IMG/VR virus record: IMGVR_UViG_3300032311_001127
Location: 1 to 39,437 of that record
Reading direction: 5' to 3' (one strand)
DNA: 39,437 bases
Source: a virus
The number at the start of each line of letters is the position of its first letter. Positions within the stretch are counted from its first letter, which is position 1. The notes under the pieces are model-generated. The model was given only the letters and a program-made list of their open reading frames with translations, did no database searches and had not been told where the DNA came from. Shown one piece after another: positions 33,518 through 39,437 of the stretch. The position numbers were made by a program, and so were the translations under genes.

Positions 33518-33547
33518 TCTCTAGAAGATCCCATAATCTTGCAATAC

Positions 33548-33556
33548 TGCTACAAT
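33548..33556 (+). promoter_or_regulatory. extended -10 promoter of the portal operon, leaderless
   Basis: TGC followed by TACAAT (33551-33556) is an extended -10 element with no clear -35 box. The start site seven bases after the box would be the A of ATG 33563, so the first message is predicted to be leaderless. Confidence 0.65.
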
Positions 33557-33562
33557 ATGCCC

Positions 33563-33958
33563 ATGAACGAGCCTGTATGTCCACTGTGCACAGAGATTAA
33601 CCATACTGAAAACGAACTGCGTGAGATAACGCTGGCTATTAAGCGACTCCAGAAGCAGGCTGCCCCCATCTTCAAGGAGTACATGGCAAATCGCTCCGCC
33701 CACCCCAAGTGTGCAAATTGCACGATCTTGACCGGCAAGCATCACCTGGAGAAGAACATTGTCCCAGAGCCTATGGTGCCCCGGGCGAAGGGGCAACGGC
33801 GCTATTTAGTCTGCGACGCCTGCTATATTGACCTTCACAAGGCAAAAATGAGCGTTCCCCAGCGAAAGAAGTACAGCCTTGAAGTCAGCGCGATGATTGA
33901 CCAAGAGATTGCCGACGAAGAAGACGAGTCAATCGAGGGGTCGACAGAAGAGGAGTAG
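33563..33958 (+). CDS. treble-clef / HNH-like zinc protein
   Basis: A 131-residue protein starting MNEPVCPLCTEIN at ATG 33563. The frame is open further upstream, through the parS site, but the extended -10 box ending at 33556 predicts transcription start exactly at this ATG. Cysteine pairs CPLC, CANC and CDAC, together with GKHHLEKNIV, suggest a zinc-bound treble-clef fold. CANC-x-HH-x-CDACYIDLH resembles a diverged HNH nuclease without a convincing central Asn. The C-terminus is acidic (DEEDESIEGSTEEE). It is the first gene of the portal operon. It may be an HNH-type packaging cofactor, as HNH proteins often lie near terminase and portal genes, or a regulator. Confidence 0.6.
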   Translation: MNEPVCPLCTEINHTENELREITLAIKRLQKQAAPIFKEYMANRSAHPKCANCTILTGKHHLEKNIVPEPMVPRAKGQRRYLVCDACYIDLHKAKMSVPQRKKYSLEVSAMIDQEIADEEDESIEGSTEEE

Positions 33959-33960
33959 CC

Positions 33961-34185
33961 ATGGGCTACGATATCCAGGGGACCATTGAGGTAAAGTTCA
34001 CAGACGGAAACTTTGTTGTGCCGCAGTGGTGGGCAAGGTACCCTTGCATGCGTGCGGTAACATACGAAGATGGCAAGCCGGTCGTTATGCGAACGCTTGC
34101 CGAAACAAGAGATTTGATTAATCAGGACATGCTGAATGGTGTCTGGCAGGATGCTTTGCGGCGACACCGAAGGGGAACTAGATAG
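33961..34185 (+). CDS. small protein of unknown function upstream of portal
   Basis: A 74-residue protein (MGYDIQGTIEVKFTDGNFVVPQWWARYPCMRAV...) with ribosome site GAGGAG, two bases after the zinc-protein gene and directly adjoining the portal gene. It looks like a small beta domain with a basic C-terminal helix (DALRRHRRGTR). I recognise no family. The tight operon position makes it a real gene and suggests a link to portal expression or head assembly. Confidence 0.65.
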   Translation: MGYDIQGTIEVKFTDGNFVVPQWWARYPCMRAVTYEDGKPVVMRTLAETRDLINQDMLNGVWQDALRRHRRGTR

Positions 34186-36390
34186 ATGGCAGACGAACGC
34201 CCCAGTTTTTTGGATCGACTGCTTGGCCGGACTGAGCAAGTTGTAACTGCGCCCAAATCCGAAATTGGAGTAATCCCGGACTGGGAGAACAGCCCGTACG
34301 CCCGTGCCGCCGTTGGCCAGGGTGGCGTAATGAAGCGCAGCGTTGCACAGTTGCGACGTTGGTCCAGAAACAATCCGTGGCTGCGCGCGGCAATTAACCT
34401 GCGCCGCCAGCAGGTGAGCCGTGCCCGTTGGGACATTGTGGATCTTGACGGCAACTCAAAGCCAAATCAAAAGATTGTTGACGATTTGCGCTACATGTTC
34501 CGCCACCCAAACTCACGAGGCGATTCATTCCGTTCGTTTATTGAGCCGGTGGTTGAAGACTTGCTCGTCCTCGATCAGGGTTGTATTGAAGTTGAGTTGA
34601 CGCGCGGTTCGCGCGTGGGCGCGACTGGCTCTAAGAAAATTGCCAACCTGTGGCCAAAAGACGCAGGATTTATTGCATTTGACCAGGACTGGGACGGGAC
34701 GAAGAAGAACGAGCCGCGCTATTTCGAACTAGATGCGACCGGGAAGATTGTTGCCGAGTATCGCAACGAAGAAATGGTTGTCTTGATTCACAACCCGGTA
34801 ACGTATTCGCCGCTTGGTCTTTCGCCGCTAGAAGTTCTTGCTGAGACTATTGAGGCCGACCTCGCCGCCGCTGCCTATAACTCAAAGTCCGTCATGCAGG
34901 CCGCGCCTCCGGGAATCATTGACCTCGGCGAGGGCATTCGCCCCGACCAGGTTGATCAGTTCAAGGCGTATTGGGAAGCAGAAATCGGCGGCAAGAGCAT
35001 GGTTGCAATTGTTGGCGGCGGCAAGGGCGTTAAGTGGACGCCACTTGGTGCGTCAAACCGCGATATGCAATTTATGGAGTGGCAGATTTATCTGGCGCGA
35101 AAGATTTGTGCAGTGTTTGGCGTTCAGCCACAAGACATCGGTATTTCTTTTGACGTCAACCAGAGCACCGCAGAGGTTGGCGCAGCGTTTACTGCCGACA
35201 ACGGCATCGCGCCACTGCTCGACCTTATCGCTGAGTACCTAACCCGCGAAATCATTTGGCGCTTTGACGAGACCCTGCGCTTTGCCTACACCGATGTCGG
35301 TCGCGCAAGTCAGTCCGCAATTGCCGAGTACTACAAGGCTGCGCTTGGCGGCCTTCCGTGGCTTCGCATCAATGACGCGCTTAAGGAGCGTGGTCAGGAC
35401 GGCATTGGCGAGTACGGTGACGAGATTTGGGTAATGTCGCCAAAGGGCTACATGCCAATGTCTCTCTATATTGAATATCTTGAGCAAACATTGCTTGGCG
35501 AGAAGCCAGACGACGAGCCCGAAGGCGAAGGCCCAGATGAAGATGGCCCAGATGAAAATGGCGGCGGCGAGGGGGAACCATCCCCCGAGGACGCAACAGA
35601 CCCAGAGACAATGCGTCCGGAAAACCCACAGATGGGACCGAACCAGCAACCAGCAGACCAGAAGGCCGCTGGTAGGCCTGTAATCACGTGCGACATCGAT
35701 GGAACGCTAACAACGCCAAGCGGCCCAATCGAAAACACTGTTGATTTCTTGCTTGACCAGGCGGATGAGTTCGCAATCTACATTCTTACCGCACGAAGCG
35801 AAAGCAAGCGCAGCGAAACAGAGGCAATGCTAAGCAAGTTTGATGTTCCATACGATCGACTCATCATGAACGACACGGGCGAGCCGCAACCCGTGTTCAA
35901 GAAGCGCGTGATGAAAGAGTTGATGGCGAATAACGACATTGCTTTCGCAATTGAAAATGACGAGGATGTTTTGGCCGAGTATCGAAAACTTGGCGTGAAG
36001 ACAATGACTCCGGCCCAGGTTCCTGATGATCCAGAGGATGCAGAGAAGGGATTGCTTAAGTCGGTTAACCTCACCGTTCCAAATGGCGTCAAGGTTGAGG
36101 CTGCTCGCGGTCTTGTCTGGCGCAAGCAGTATGGTCGCGGCGGCATCGGCCCGGGCCAGCGAACTGCACGAATGCTTATTGGCAACAGGATGACAATTGC
36201 TCGCGTCAAGAAAATGGGCGCCTATCTTGCTCGCCACGAAGTAGACAAGAATGGCGAAGGGTTTAGCCCAGGCGAACCAGGATACCCATCAGCGGGGAGA
36301 ATTGCATGGGCCCTGTGGGGTGGCGATGCCGGAAAGTCGTGGGTTGCCAAGGTAATGCGCTCGGTTGAAGCAGAAGAGCGCAAAGAATAG
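34186..36390 (+). CDS. portal protein fused to a HAD phosphatase-like domain and a C-terminal WGGD domain
   Basis: A 734-residue protein. Residues 1-440 are an HK97-family portal: NPWLRAAINLRRQQVSRARWDIVD, a DDLRYMFRHPNSRGDSF segment, YSPLGLSPLEVLAETIEADLAAAAYN, IYLARKICAVFGVQPQDIGI and LIAEYLTREIIWRFDETLRF. The portal is the 12-subunit DNA gate at the capsid vertex. An acidic Gly/Pro linker follows (about 445-495). Residues about 498-610 are a HAD-like phosphatase with CDIDGTLT (Asp503 and Asp505), ILTARSE, a lysine region and FAIENDEDVLAEYRKLG, closest in feel to the 3'-phosphatase half of polynucleotide kinase. Residues about 650-730 (MTIARVKKMGAYLARHEVDK ... GYPSAGRIAWALWGGDAGKSW) form a domain that also occurs in other phage head-gene proteins, of unknown function. 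The portal call is strong; phosphatase activity is inferred. Confidence 0.88.
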   Translation: MADERPSFLDRLLGRTEQVVTAPKSEIGVIPDWENSPYARAAVGQGGVMKRSVAQLRRWSRNNPWLRAAINLRRQQVSRARWDIVDLDGNSKPNQKIVDDLRYMFRHPNSRGDSFRSFIEPVVEDLLVLDQGCIEVELTRGSRVGATGSKKIANLWPKDAGFIAFDQDWDGTKKNEPRYFELDATGKIVAEYRNEEMVVLIHNPVTYSPLGLSPLEVLAETIEADLAAAAYNSKSVMQAAPPGIIDLGEGIRPDQVDQFKAYWEAEIGGKSMVAIVGGGKGVKWTPLGASNRDMQFMEWQIYLARKICAVFGVQPQDIGISFDVNQSTAEVGAAFTADNGIAPLLDLIAEYLTREIIWRFDETLRFAYTDVGRASQSAIAEYYKAALGGLPWLRINDALKERGQDGIGEYGDEIWVMSPKGYMPMSLYIEYLEQTLLGEKPDDEPEGEGPDEDGPDENGGGEGEPSPEDATDPETMRPENPQMGPNQQPADQKAAGRPVITCDIDGTLTTPSGPIENTVDFLLDQADEFAIYILTARSESKRSETEAMLSKFDVPYDRLIMNDTGEPQPVFKKRVMKELMANNDIAFAIENDEDVLAEYRKLGVKTMTPAQVPDDPEDAEKGLLKSVNLTVPNGVKVEAARGLVWRKQYGRGGIGPGQRTARMLIGNRMTIARVKKMGAYLARHEVDKNGEGFSPGEPGYPSAGRIAWALWGGDAGKSWVAKVMRSVEAEERKE

Positions 36391-36408
36391 TCGTGTAGGG
36401 GGTTCTAT

Positions 36409-36684
36409 ATGTCGATGACTGTTTCAGCATCAGACCAAATTGCCGACTGGATTGCCACGTATGGAGATGATGACGCCGCAGTAGTGTGGCAGCGCTGTAT
36501 GGATGCTGGCATTTTGACAACAAAGACTATCCTATTCAACATCGTTGTTTTGTGGGCGCGGCCAAATTTGACCGATGAAAACGAGCCACTTCTTGAGTCG
36601 CTTGTGCGTGACGGGATTATCACTGAGGATTTTTATCCAGTAACGAAGACCGGCGAAGTGATCCGCTGGGGAATTGCTAATTGA
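36409..36684 (+). CDS. small acidic protein of unknown function
   Basis: A 91-residue protein with ribosome site GGGGG before ATG 36409, 18 bases after the portal gene. It is mostly helical (DQIADWIATYGDDDAAVVWQRCMDAGILTTKTILFNIVVLWARP) with a short strand-rich end. The repeated helix-turn pattern could be a winged-helix-like fold, but there is no diagnostic motif. It is coupled to the next frame by a TTGA overlap. Confidence 0.6.
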   Translation: MSMTVSASDQIADWIATYGDDDAAVVWQRCMDAGILTTKTILFNIVVLWARPNLTDENEPLLESLVRDGIITEDFYPVTKTGEVIRWGIAN

Positions 36685-36869
36685 CCGCAGAAAAACTGCA
36701 TCATGCACAGCCATGCTTTTGTTTGCCGTGCAAGGTGTTAAACTTGTCTGGAACATCGACTATCAAAAAGTCGACAGCAGATAAGGCGGTTAAGCGTGCT
36801 AAGAAAACTGTTTCAAAAGAAAAAGGAAGCAGAACCAGAACAGGAAAGTCAGCAAAAGAGTCCGCCTAA
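36681..36869 (+). CDS. small basic Cys/Lys-rich protein, TTG start
   Basis: A 62-residue frame starting at TTG 36681, overlapping the previous stop (TTGA), with GGGGA eight bases upstream. CFCLPC near the N-terminus could bind a metal or be redox-active; the rest is rich in Lys, Ser, Thr and Ala (STADKAVKRAKKTVSKEKG), with the look of a nucleic-acid-binding tail. Its last 74 bases overlap the next gene in another frame, so one of the two starts may be wrong. Confidence 0.45.
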   Translation: MTAEKLHHAQPCFCLPCKVLNLSGTSTIKKSTADKAVKRAKKTVSKEKGSRTRTGKSAKESA

Positions 36870-37071
36870 TCTTGCTTCCCTTCTCTCTGGAACCTCTGCG
36901 GAACTTCACGCCCTCGGAATCAAATACGCCATGGCAAGCATTGTTGCCACGGACGACCAGGATGTCATTGCCCTTCGAACTGCTTCGCTGAGGCTTGAGC
37001 GGCTTGCTCGACAGTTCTCCATGAGTGCCAACCTACTTAATTCACGGCGCATTGACGAAGAGGCGGAGTAG
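36796..37071 (+). CDS. small protein of unknown function, overlapping start
   Basis: A 91-residue frame from GTG 36796 with AAGGCGG upstream; later starts such as ATG 36931 are possible. The first 25 residues are charged (KKKEAEPEQESQQ); the body (LASLLSGTSAELHALGIKYAMASIVATDDQDVIALRTASLRLERLARQF) is helical and looks like a folded protein. The stop overlaps the next start by one base. No family recognised. Confidence 0.55.
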   Translation: MLRKLFQKKKEAEPEQESQQKSPPNLASLLSGTSAELHALGIKYAMASIVATDDQDVIALRTASLRLERLARQFSMSANLLNSRRIDEEAE

Positions 37072-37364
37072 TGGCGAGAAAAGACCCAGTAACCCCAGGC
37101 CTGCGCTATACGCTTATGTCGCGTGACCGGGGGTGCGTTGGCCCGCAAATTGGCATGCCTGGTCTTTGTGGAAGCCAGTTTGGCTCCGGCGGGAGTGTTA
37201 TTCTGGAAGTAGATCATGTAAACTCTGCTGGATTTGGGAAACGGGGTCCTAGCACGGAAGGTAACTGCGTTATCCTCTGTGGGTACCATCATCGGCTTAA
37301 GACGGAAGCCTCAAGGACATGGCGGCCGTTATTGAATAATTATTTGGAGAAGTACAATGGTTAA
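37071..37364 (+). CDS. small HNH endonuclease
   Basis: A 97-residue protein from GTG 37071, overlapping the previous stop by one base. The HNH core is clear: VILEVDHVNSAGFGKRGPSTEGNCVILCGYHHRLKTE, giving Asp-His in the first strand, Asn in the middle and His-His near the end. Two more cysteines (CVGPQ...LCGSQ) probably complete a zinc site. Small HNH enzymes in phages act in packaging, as mobile homing enzymes or in attack on host DNA; the terminase is not visible here, so the role is open. Confidence 0.8.
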   Translation: MARKDPVTPGLRYTLMSRDRGCVGPQIGMPGLCGSQFGSGGSVILEVDHVNSAGFGKRGPSTEGNCVILCGYHHRLKTEASRTWRPLLNNYLEKYNG

Positions 37365-37551
37365 GTTCGCAGATCAGTTCTCTCGCATGAACTCTATATG
37401 CCAGTGGGCGCAATGCCCCAATCGCGTGCGCCTCAACGACAAGACGGCGGCCATTAAAAACCTGGGTCCGATGCTCCAACTCGGCACCATGCAACTGCAC
37501 GTTTCGTGCGCAGAGGCGCGAAATCGAGAGGGAACTCCATACCGCTCTTGA
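37357..37551 (+). CDS. small Cys-containing protein of unknown function
   Basis: A 64-residue protein with GGAGAAG before ATG 37357, overlapping the end of the HNH gene by 8 bases. CQWAQCPNRVRLND and LHVSCAEARNREG give three cysteines and a histidine in a pattern like a short zinc finger (CxxxC-x-HxxC). Its stop codon lies inside the -35 box of the next promoter. Function unknown. Confidence 0.6.
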   Translation: MVKFADQFSRMNSICQWAQCPNRVRLNDKTAAIKNLGPMLQLGTMQLHVSCAEARNREGTPYRS

Positions 37552-37576
37552 CGATACGGTTGTGATACCTCATACT
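37548..37576 (+). promoter_or_regulatory. sigma70-type promoter for the HTH regulator genes
   Basis: TTGACG (37548-37553), a 17-base spacer and CATACT (37571-37576), placing the start at about 37583, within two bases of ATG 37585. No ribosome site precedes that ATG, so the message is probably leaderless. Confidence 0.65.
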
Positions 37577-37584
37577 TATTGCCT

Positions 37585-37878
37585 ATGGAGAACAGTGAGG
37601 TCAAGCAGTCGGGGGTTCGGTGCCTTGATTGTGGCGGCCCAAAGTCAACCGAATTTTCTGTTCGCTGCTGGGATTGCGCCCTTCTTGAAAAGAGAAGCCG
37701 GTGGCATTCGTCAGCAGTAGACCGCGCAGGAAAAATCCTTGACGCTCGCGCAAAGGGCATGACCATGATTGAGATTGCTCGTGAGTTTGGAGTTTCCAGG
37801 CAACGTGTGTATCAAATTGTGGACGCTTCTGGGCTTCCGCTGACAAACAAAGATCGAAGAGGTGGAAAGCGTGACTGA
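37585..37878 (+). CDS. zinc-ribbon plus helix-turn-helix regulator
   Basis: A 97-residue protein starting MENSEVKQSGVRCLDCGG at ATG 37585. I chose this over the TTG at 37579 because the promoter at 37548-37576 starts transcription at or next to it. CLDC and CWDC pairs (residues about 13-32) form a likely zinc ribbon. The C-terminal part (ILDARAKGMTMIEIAREFGVSRQRVYQIVDASGLPL) is a sigma region 4-like/homeodomain-like HTH. It probably binds DNA and controls genes in this early or middle region. The last 8 bases overlap the next gene. Confidence 0.72.
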   Translation: MENSEVKQSGVRCLDCGGPKSTEFSVRCWDCALLEKRSRWHSSAVDRAGKILDARAKGMTMIEIAREFGVSRQRVYQIVDASGLPLTNKDRRGGKRD

Positions 37879-38188
37879 AGAAGAAAATCGGCTAGAAATT
37901 ACTGACGAAACGGCAGAGATGAACCGCGAGCAGGAGTACAACCTTATTGGATTCAGCACTGTCAGGGAATCTCTTGCAAGTGTGCCGTTCCGTGGCGGGC
38001 AACTAACCATGGTTGAGGAGATTGCAAAGTCTGTAATGAATGAAACTCTGGCTGGGTATTTTTCTGAAAACGAGGGTCACTATCTGGACCCAGAACTTCG
38101 GAAATATATTATTGCGGGGGCAACCATGGCTTATGTATATTGGCACTCAGGAATTGAGGCAGACAGCGGAAAGCAGGCGTATGAGTAA
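37871..38188 (+). CDS. small acidic protein of unknown function
   Basis: A 105-residue protein from GTG 37871, supported by AGAGGTGGAAA just upstream; GTG 37862 is an in-frame alternative without such a site. Acidic N-terminus (TEEENRLEITDETAEMNREQ), then helical segments (MVEEIAKSVMNETLAGYFSENEG, LRKYIIAGATMAYVYWHSG). It is coupled by overlap to both neighbours. No family recognised. Confidence 0.6.
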   Translation: MTEEENRLEITDETAEMNREQEYNLIGFSTVRESLASVPFRGGQLTMVEEIAKSVMNETLAGYFSENEGHYLDPELRKYIIAGATMAYVYWHSGIEADSGKQAYE

Positions 38189-38441
38189 GCAGAGCGGAGT
38201 AGACAACGTAAAGAAGCGCCAACTGCAGCGGCAGTCCACCCAGAAGGTGTGGGAAATCATCGCTGCATCTGGAGTAAAGCGCAGGTGGGTTGCAAAGCAC
38301 CTGGGTATTTCTTATGGGTACCTAAATCAGGTGCAGTACGGGCAGAGCCCGATGACGGATGCTCTTCGCAAGAAGTTGAGCACATACTTGGGGCGACCCG
38401 AGTCAGAATTGTTTGTAGACATTGAAGAGGAGGCAGAGTAA
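38181..38441 (+). CDS. XRE/Cro-like helix-turn-helix protein
   Basis: An 86-residue protein from ATG 38181, overlapping the previous stop by 8 bases. It has a lysine-rich start and an XRE-type HTH: VWEIIAASGVKRRWVAKHLGISYGYLNQVQYGQSPMTDALRKKLSTYLG, with the recognition helix around ISYGYLNQV. Such proteins act as repressors or Cro-like switches. An upstream in-frame ATG at 38040 would run through the previous gene and is unlikely. Its operator could be near 37548-37576 or in the divergent region, but no match was established. Confidence 0.75.
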   Translation: MSKQSGVDNVKKRQLQRQSTQKVWEIIAASGVKRRWVAKHLGISYGYLNQVQYGQSPMTDALRKKLSTYLGRPESELFVDIEEEAE

Positions 38442-39058
38442 TGGCATTCGATAAGAGCGCACTCAAGGATTACGTTGATGTCGCGGAGCGCATTCGCGCA
38501 TGGTATGACGCATACCCAAACGGTCGCATTGAGACTCGCATCGTTGAGCACAACGAGAAGCGCGTGGTCATTGAGGCTCGCGCCTATCGTGGCGTGAAGG
38601 GTGACAACACCCCAGACGATGAACTTGGCTTTATGGACGACCGACCCGCTGGAGTTGGCCACAGCGCCATGCAGATTCCAGGGGCAACGCCATACACCCG
38701 TGGTTCCGAAATTGAAAACTGCGAAACGTCCGCAGTTGGCCGAGCACTCGTGATGGCAGGGCTTCCGTCTAAGCGCGTTGCGTCAGACGACGAGATTCGC
38801 GCGAAGCGAGAAGACTCCCCACGAGAGACCGACTCCGATGGCGTGATCAAGGAAACGAAGACCAAGAAGGTTGCAGCAAAGCCAACTGAGCAGGAGCAGG
38901 TTGCCGCTGACGAATGGTCGTCAACGATTGCAAGCGCGACTTCGGTTGATGAACTGAGCAAGATTGGTTTGGACATTAGCAAGACGTCACTTGGCGTTGA
39001 TGCGCGCAAGTATCTTGCGGATGTGTACAAGGCAAAGCGTGAGGCACTTACCCAGTGA
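38441..39058 (+). CDS. putative single-strand annealing / ERF-like recombination protein
   Basis: A 205-residue protein with GAGGAGG upstream of ATG 38441 (TAATG overlap). The first ~115 residues (LKDYVDVAERIRAWYDAYPNGRIETRIVEHNEKRVVIEARAYRGVKGD ... YTRGSEIENCETSAVGRALVMAGLPSKR) match a family common in actinophages; the ENCETSAVGRAL segment resembles the ECETSAIGRAL box of ERF/Rad52-like single-strand annealing proteins. The C-terminus is Lys/Glu-rich with a helical end. The next gene is a PD-(D/E)XK nuclease, and annealing protein plus exonuclease is a classic recombination pair. The family is recognised with moderate certainty; activity is inferred. Confidence 0.6.
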   Translation: MAFDKSALKDYVDVAERIRAWYDAYPNGRIETRIVEHNEKRVVIEARAYRGVKGDNTPDDELGFMDDRPAGVGHSAMQIPGATPYTRGSEIENCETSAVGRALVMAGLPSKRVASDDEIRAKREDSPRETDSDGVIKETKTKKVAAKPTEQEQVAADEWSSTIASATSVDELSKIGLDISKTSLGVDARKYLADVYKAKREALTQ

Positions 39059-39437
39059 GCAACGCTCCGTTTCCAGACCTTGGCGGTCACGGAATTATTG
39101 AGCGCAACCCTACCTATATCAGCGTGAGTGAGTTGCGAGAGTATCTCTCGTGCCCACTTCGCTGGTGGTACAAGTACAAGATGGGCCTGTGGACCGAGCG
39201 AACGACACCGTTCTTTGCCTTGGGCACCGCAGTGCACTCTGGCCTGGCGCTCTGGTATGGCAACAAGTCCAACAAGTTGACCAGCGGTCGGGCTAGAGAA
39301 TTTGCGCTGCTTGGGTTCTCTGACACGTATCAGAAAGAAGCGGAGAAGGTGGACTGGTCGCAGGAGACCACGCGCAACATCTTGACGGACAGCGCGACGG
39401 GGCAGGAAATGTTGGAGGCAGCAATTACTGCAGGCGA
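39055..39437 (+). CDS. PD-(D/E)XK nuclease (RecB/Cas4-like), 3' part outside the window
   Basis: Open from GTG 39055 (GTGA overlap with the previous stop) to the window edge, 127 codons. YISVSELREYLSCPLRWWYKYKMGL is the typical first motif of RecB/AddB/Cas4-type nucleases ('S.i..y..CP..f.y.y'), and FFALGTAVHSGLALWYG gives the conserved G-x-x-x-H helix. The catalytic D, ExK and Q motifs lie beyond the window. With the ERF-like neighbour it suggests a DNA recombination or end-processing pair. The cysteine could belong to an iron-sulfur site if three more occur later, as in Cas4/AddB. Confidence 0.78.
   Translation, partial: MSNAPFPDLGGHGIIERNPTYISVSELREYLSCPLRWWYKYKMGLWTERTTPFFALGTAVHSGLALWYGNKSNKLTSGRAREFALLGFSDTYQKEAEKVDWSQETTRNILTDSATGQEMLEAAITAG

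Noticed and set aside
33416-33562. Upstream extension of the zinc-protein frame through the parS site
   Set aside because: The extended -10 box at 33548-33556 places the transcript start at ATG 33563, and the upstream residues do not look like protein.

Overview
The window is part of the genome of a long-tailed (siphovirus-type) phage, probably infecting an actinobacterium or another Gram-positive host. It holds, in recognisable order, HK97-type head genes, head-tail connector genes, a tail module with a frameshifted chaperone pair and a giant tape measure protein, a tail hub/fibre, a lysis cassette and the start of a DNA-metabolism region. The host inference rests on several promoters whose -10 box lies 6-7 bases before an ATG (leaderless starts), a lysin without visible spanins, and a histone-H1-like Lys/Ala/Pro protein. 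It is an inference, not proof. No terminase, tRNA, CRISPR array or insertion sequence was seen.

Layout. 1-1343 (minus): a ParB-like protein cut by the window edge, a holin-like protein and a C39-like cysteine peptidase that is probably the endolysin, driven by a promoter at 1385-1413. 1417-26112 (minus): tail hub/fibre with a self-cleaving S74 chaperone, a 5,282-residue tape measure protein, tail assembly chaperones joined by a -1 frameshift at GGGAAAA, major tail protein and tail terminator. 26216-27847 (plus): a three-gene island (XhlA-like membrane protein, H1-like protein, metallophosphoesterase) inserted against the direction of the structural genes. 27850-33335 (minus): three connector proteins, a small unknown protein, the major capsid protein and a protease-Dps-scaffold fusion. 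33336-33562: a divergent control region holding a perfect bacterial parS site between two promoters. 33563-39437 (plus): a zinc-finger protein, a portal fused to a HAD phosphatase-like domain, several small proteins including an HNH nuclease and two HTH regulators, a putative recombination/annealing protein and a PD-(D/E)XK nuclease cut by the right edge.

How it fits together. The head genes are split across a divergent promoter region: portal to the right, protease, capsid and connectors to the left. The most unusual points are the parS site (with a ParB-like gene elsewhere in the window), a ferritin-like Dps domain with all ferroxidase ligands inside the capsid protease/scaffold polyprotein, a tape measure protein of exceptional length carrying a zincin-like HExxH motif and a zinc ribbon, and a phosphatase-like domain on the portal. 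Together these suggest a phage with a very long tail and unusual handling of its DNA in the capsid and in the cell.
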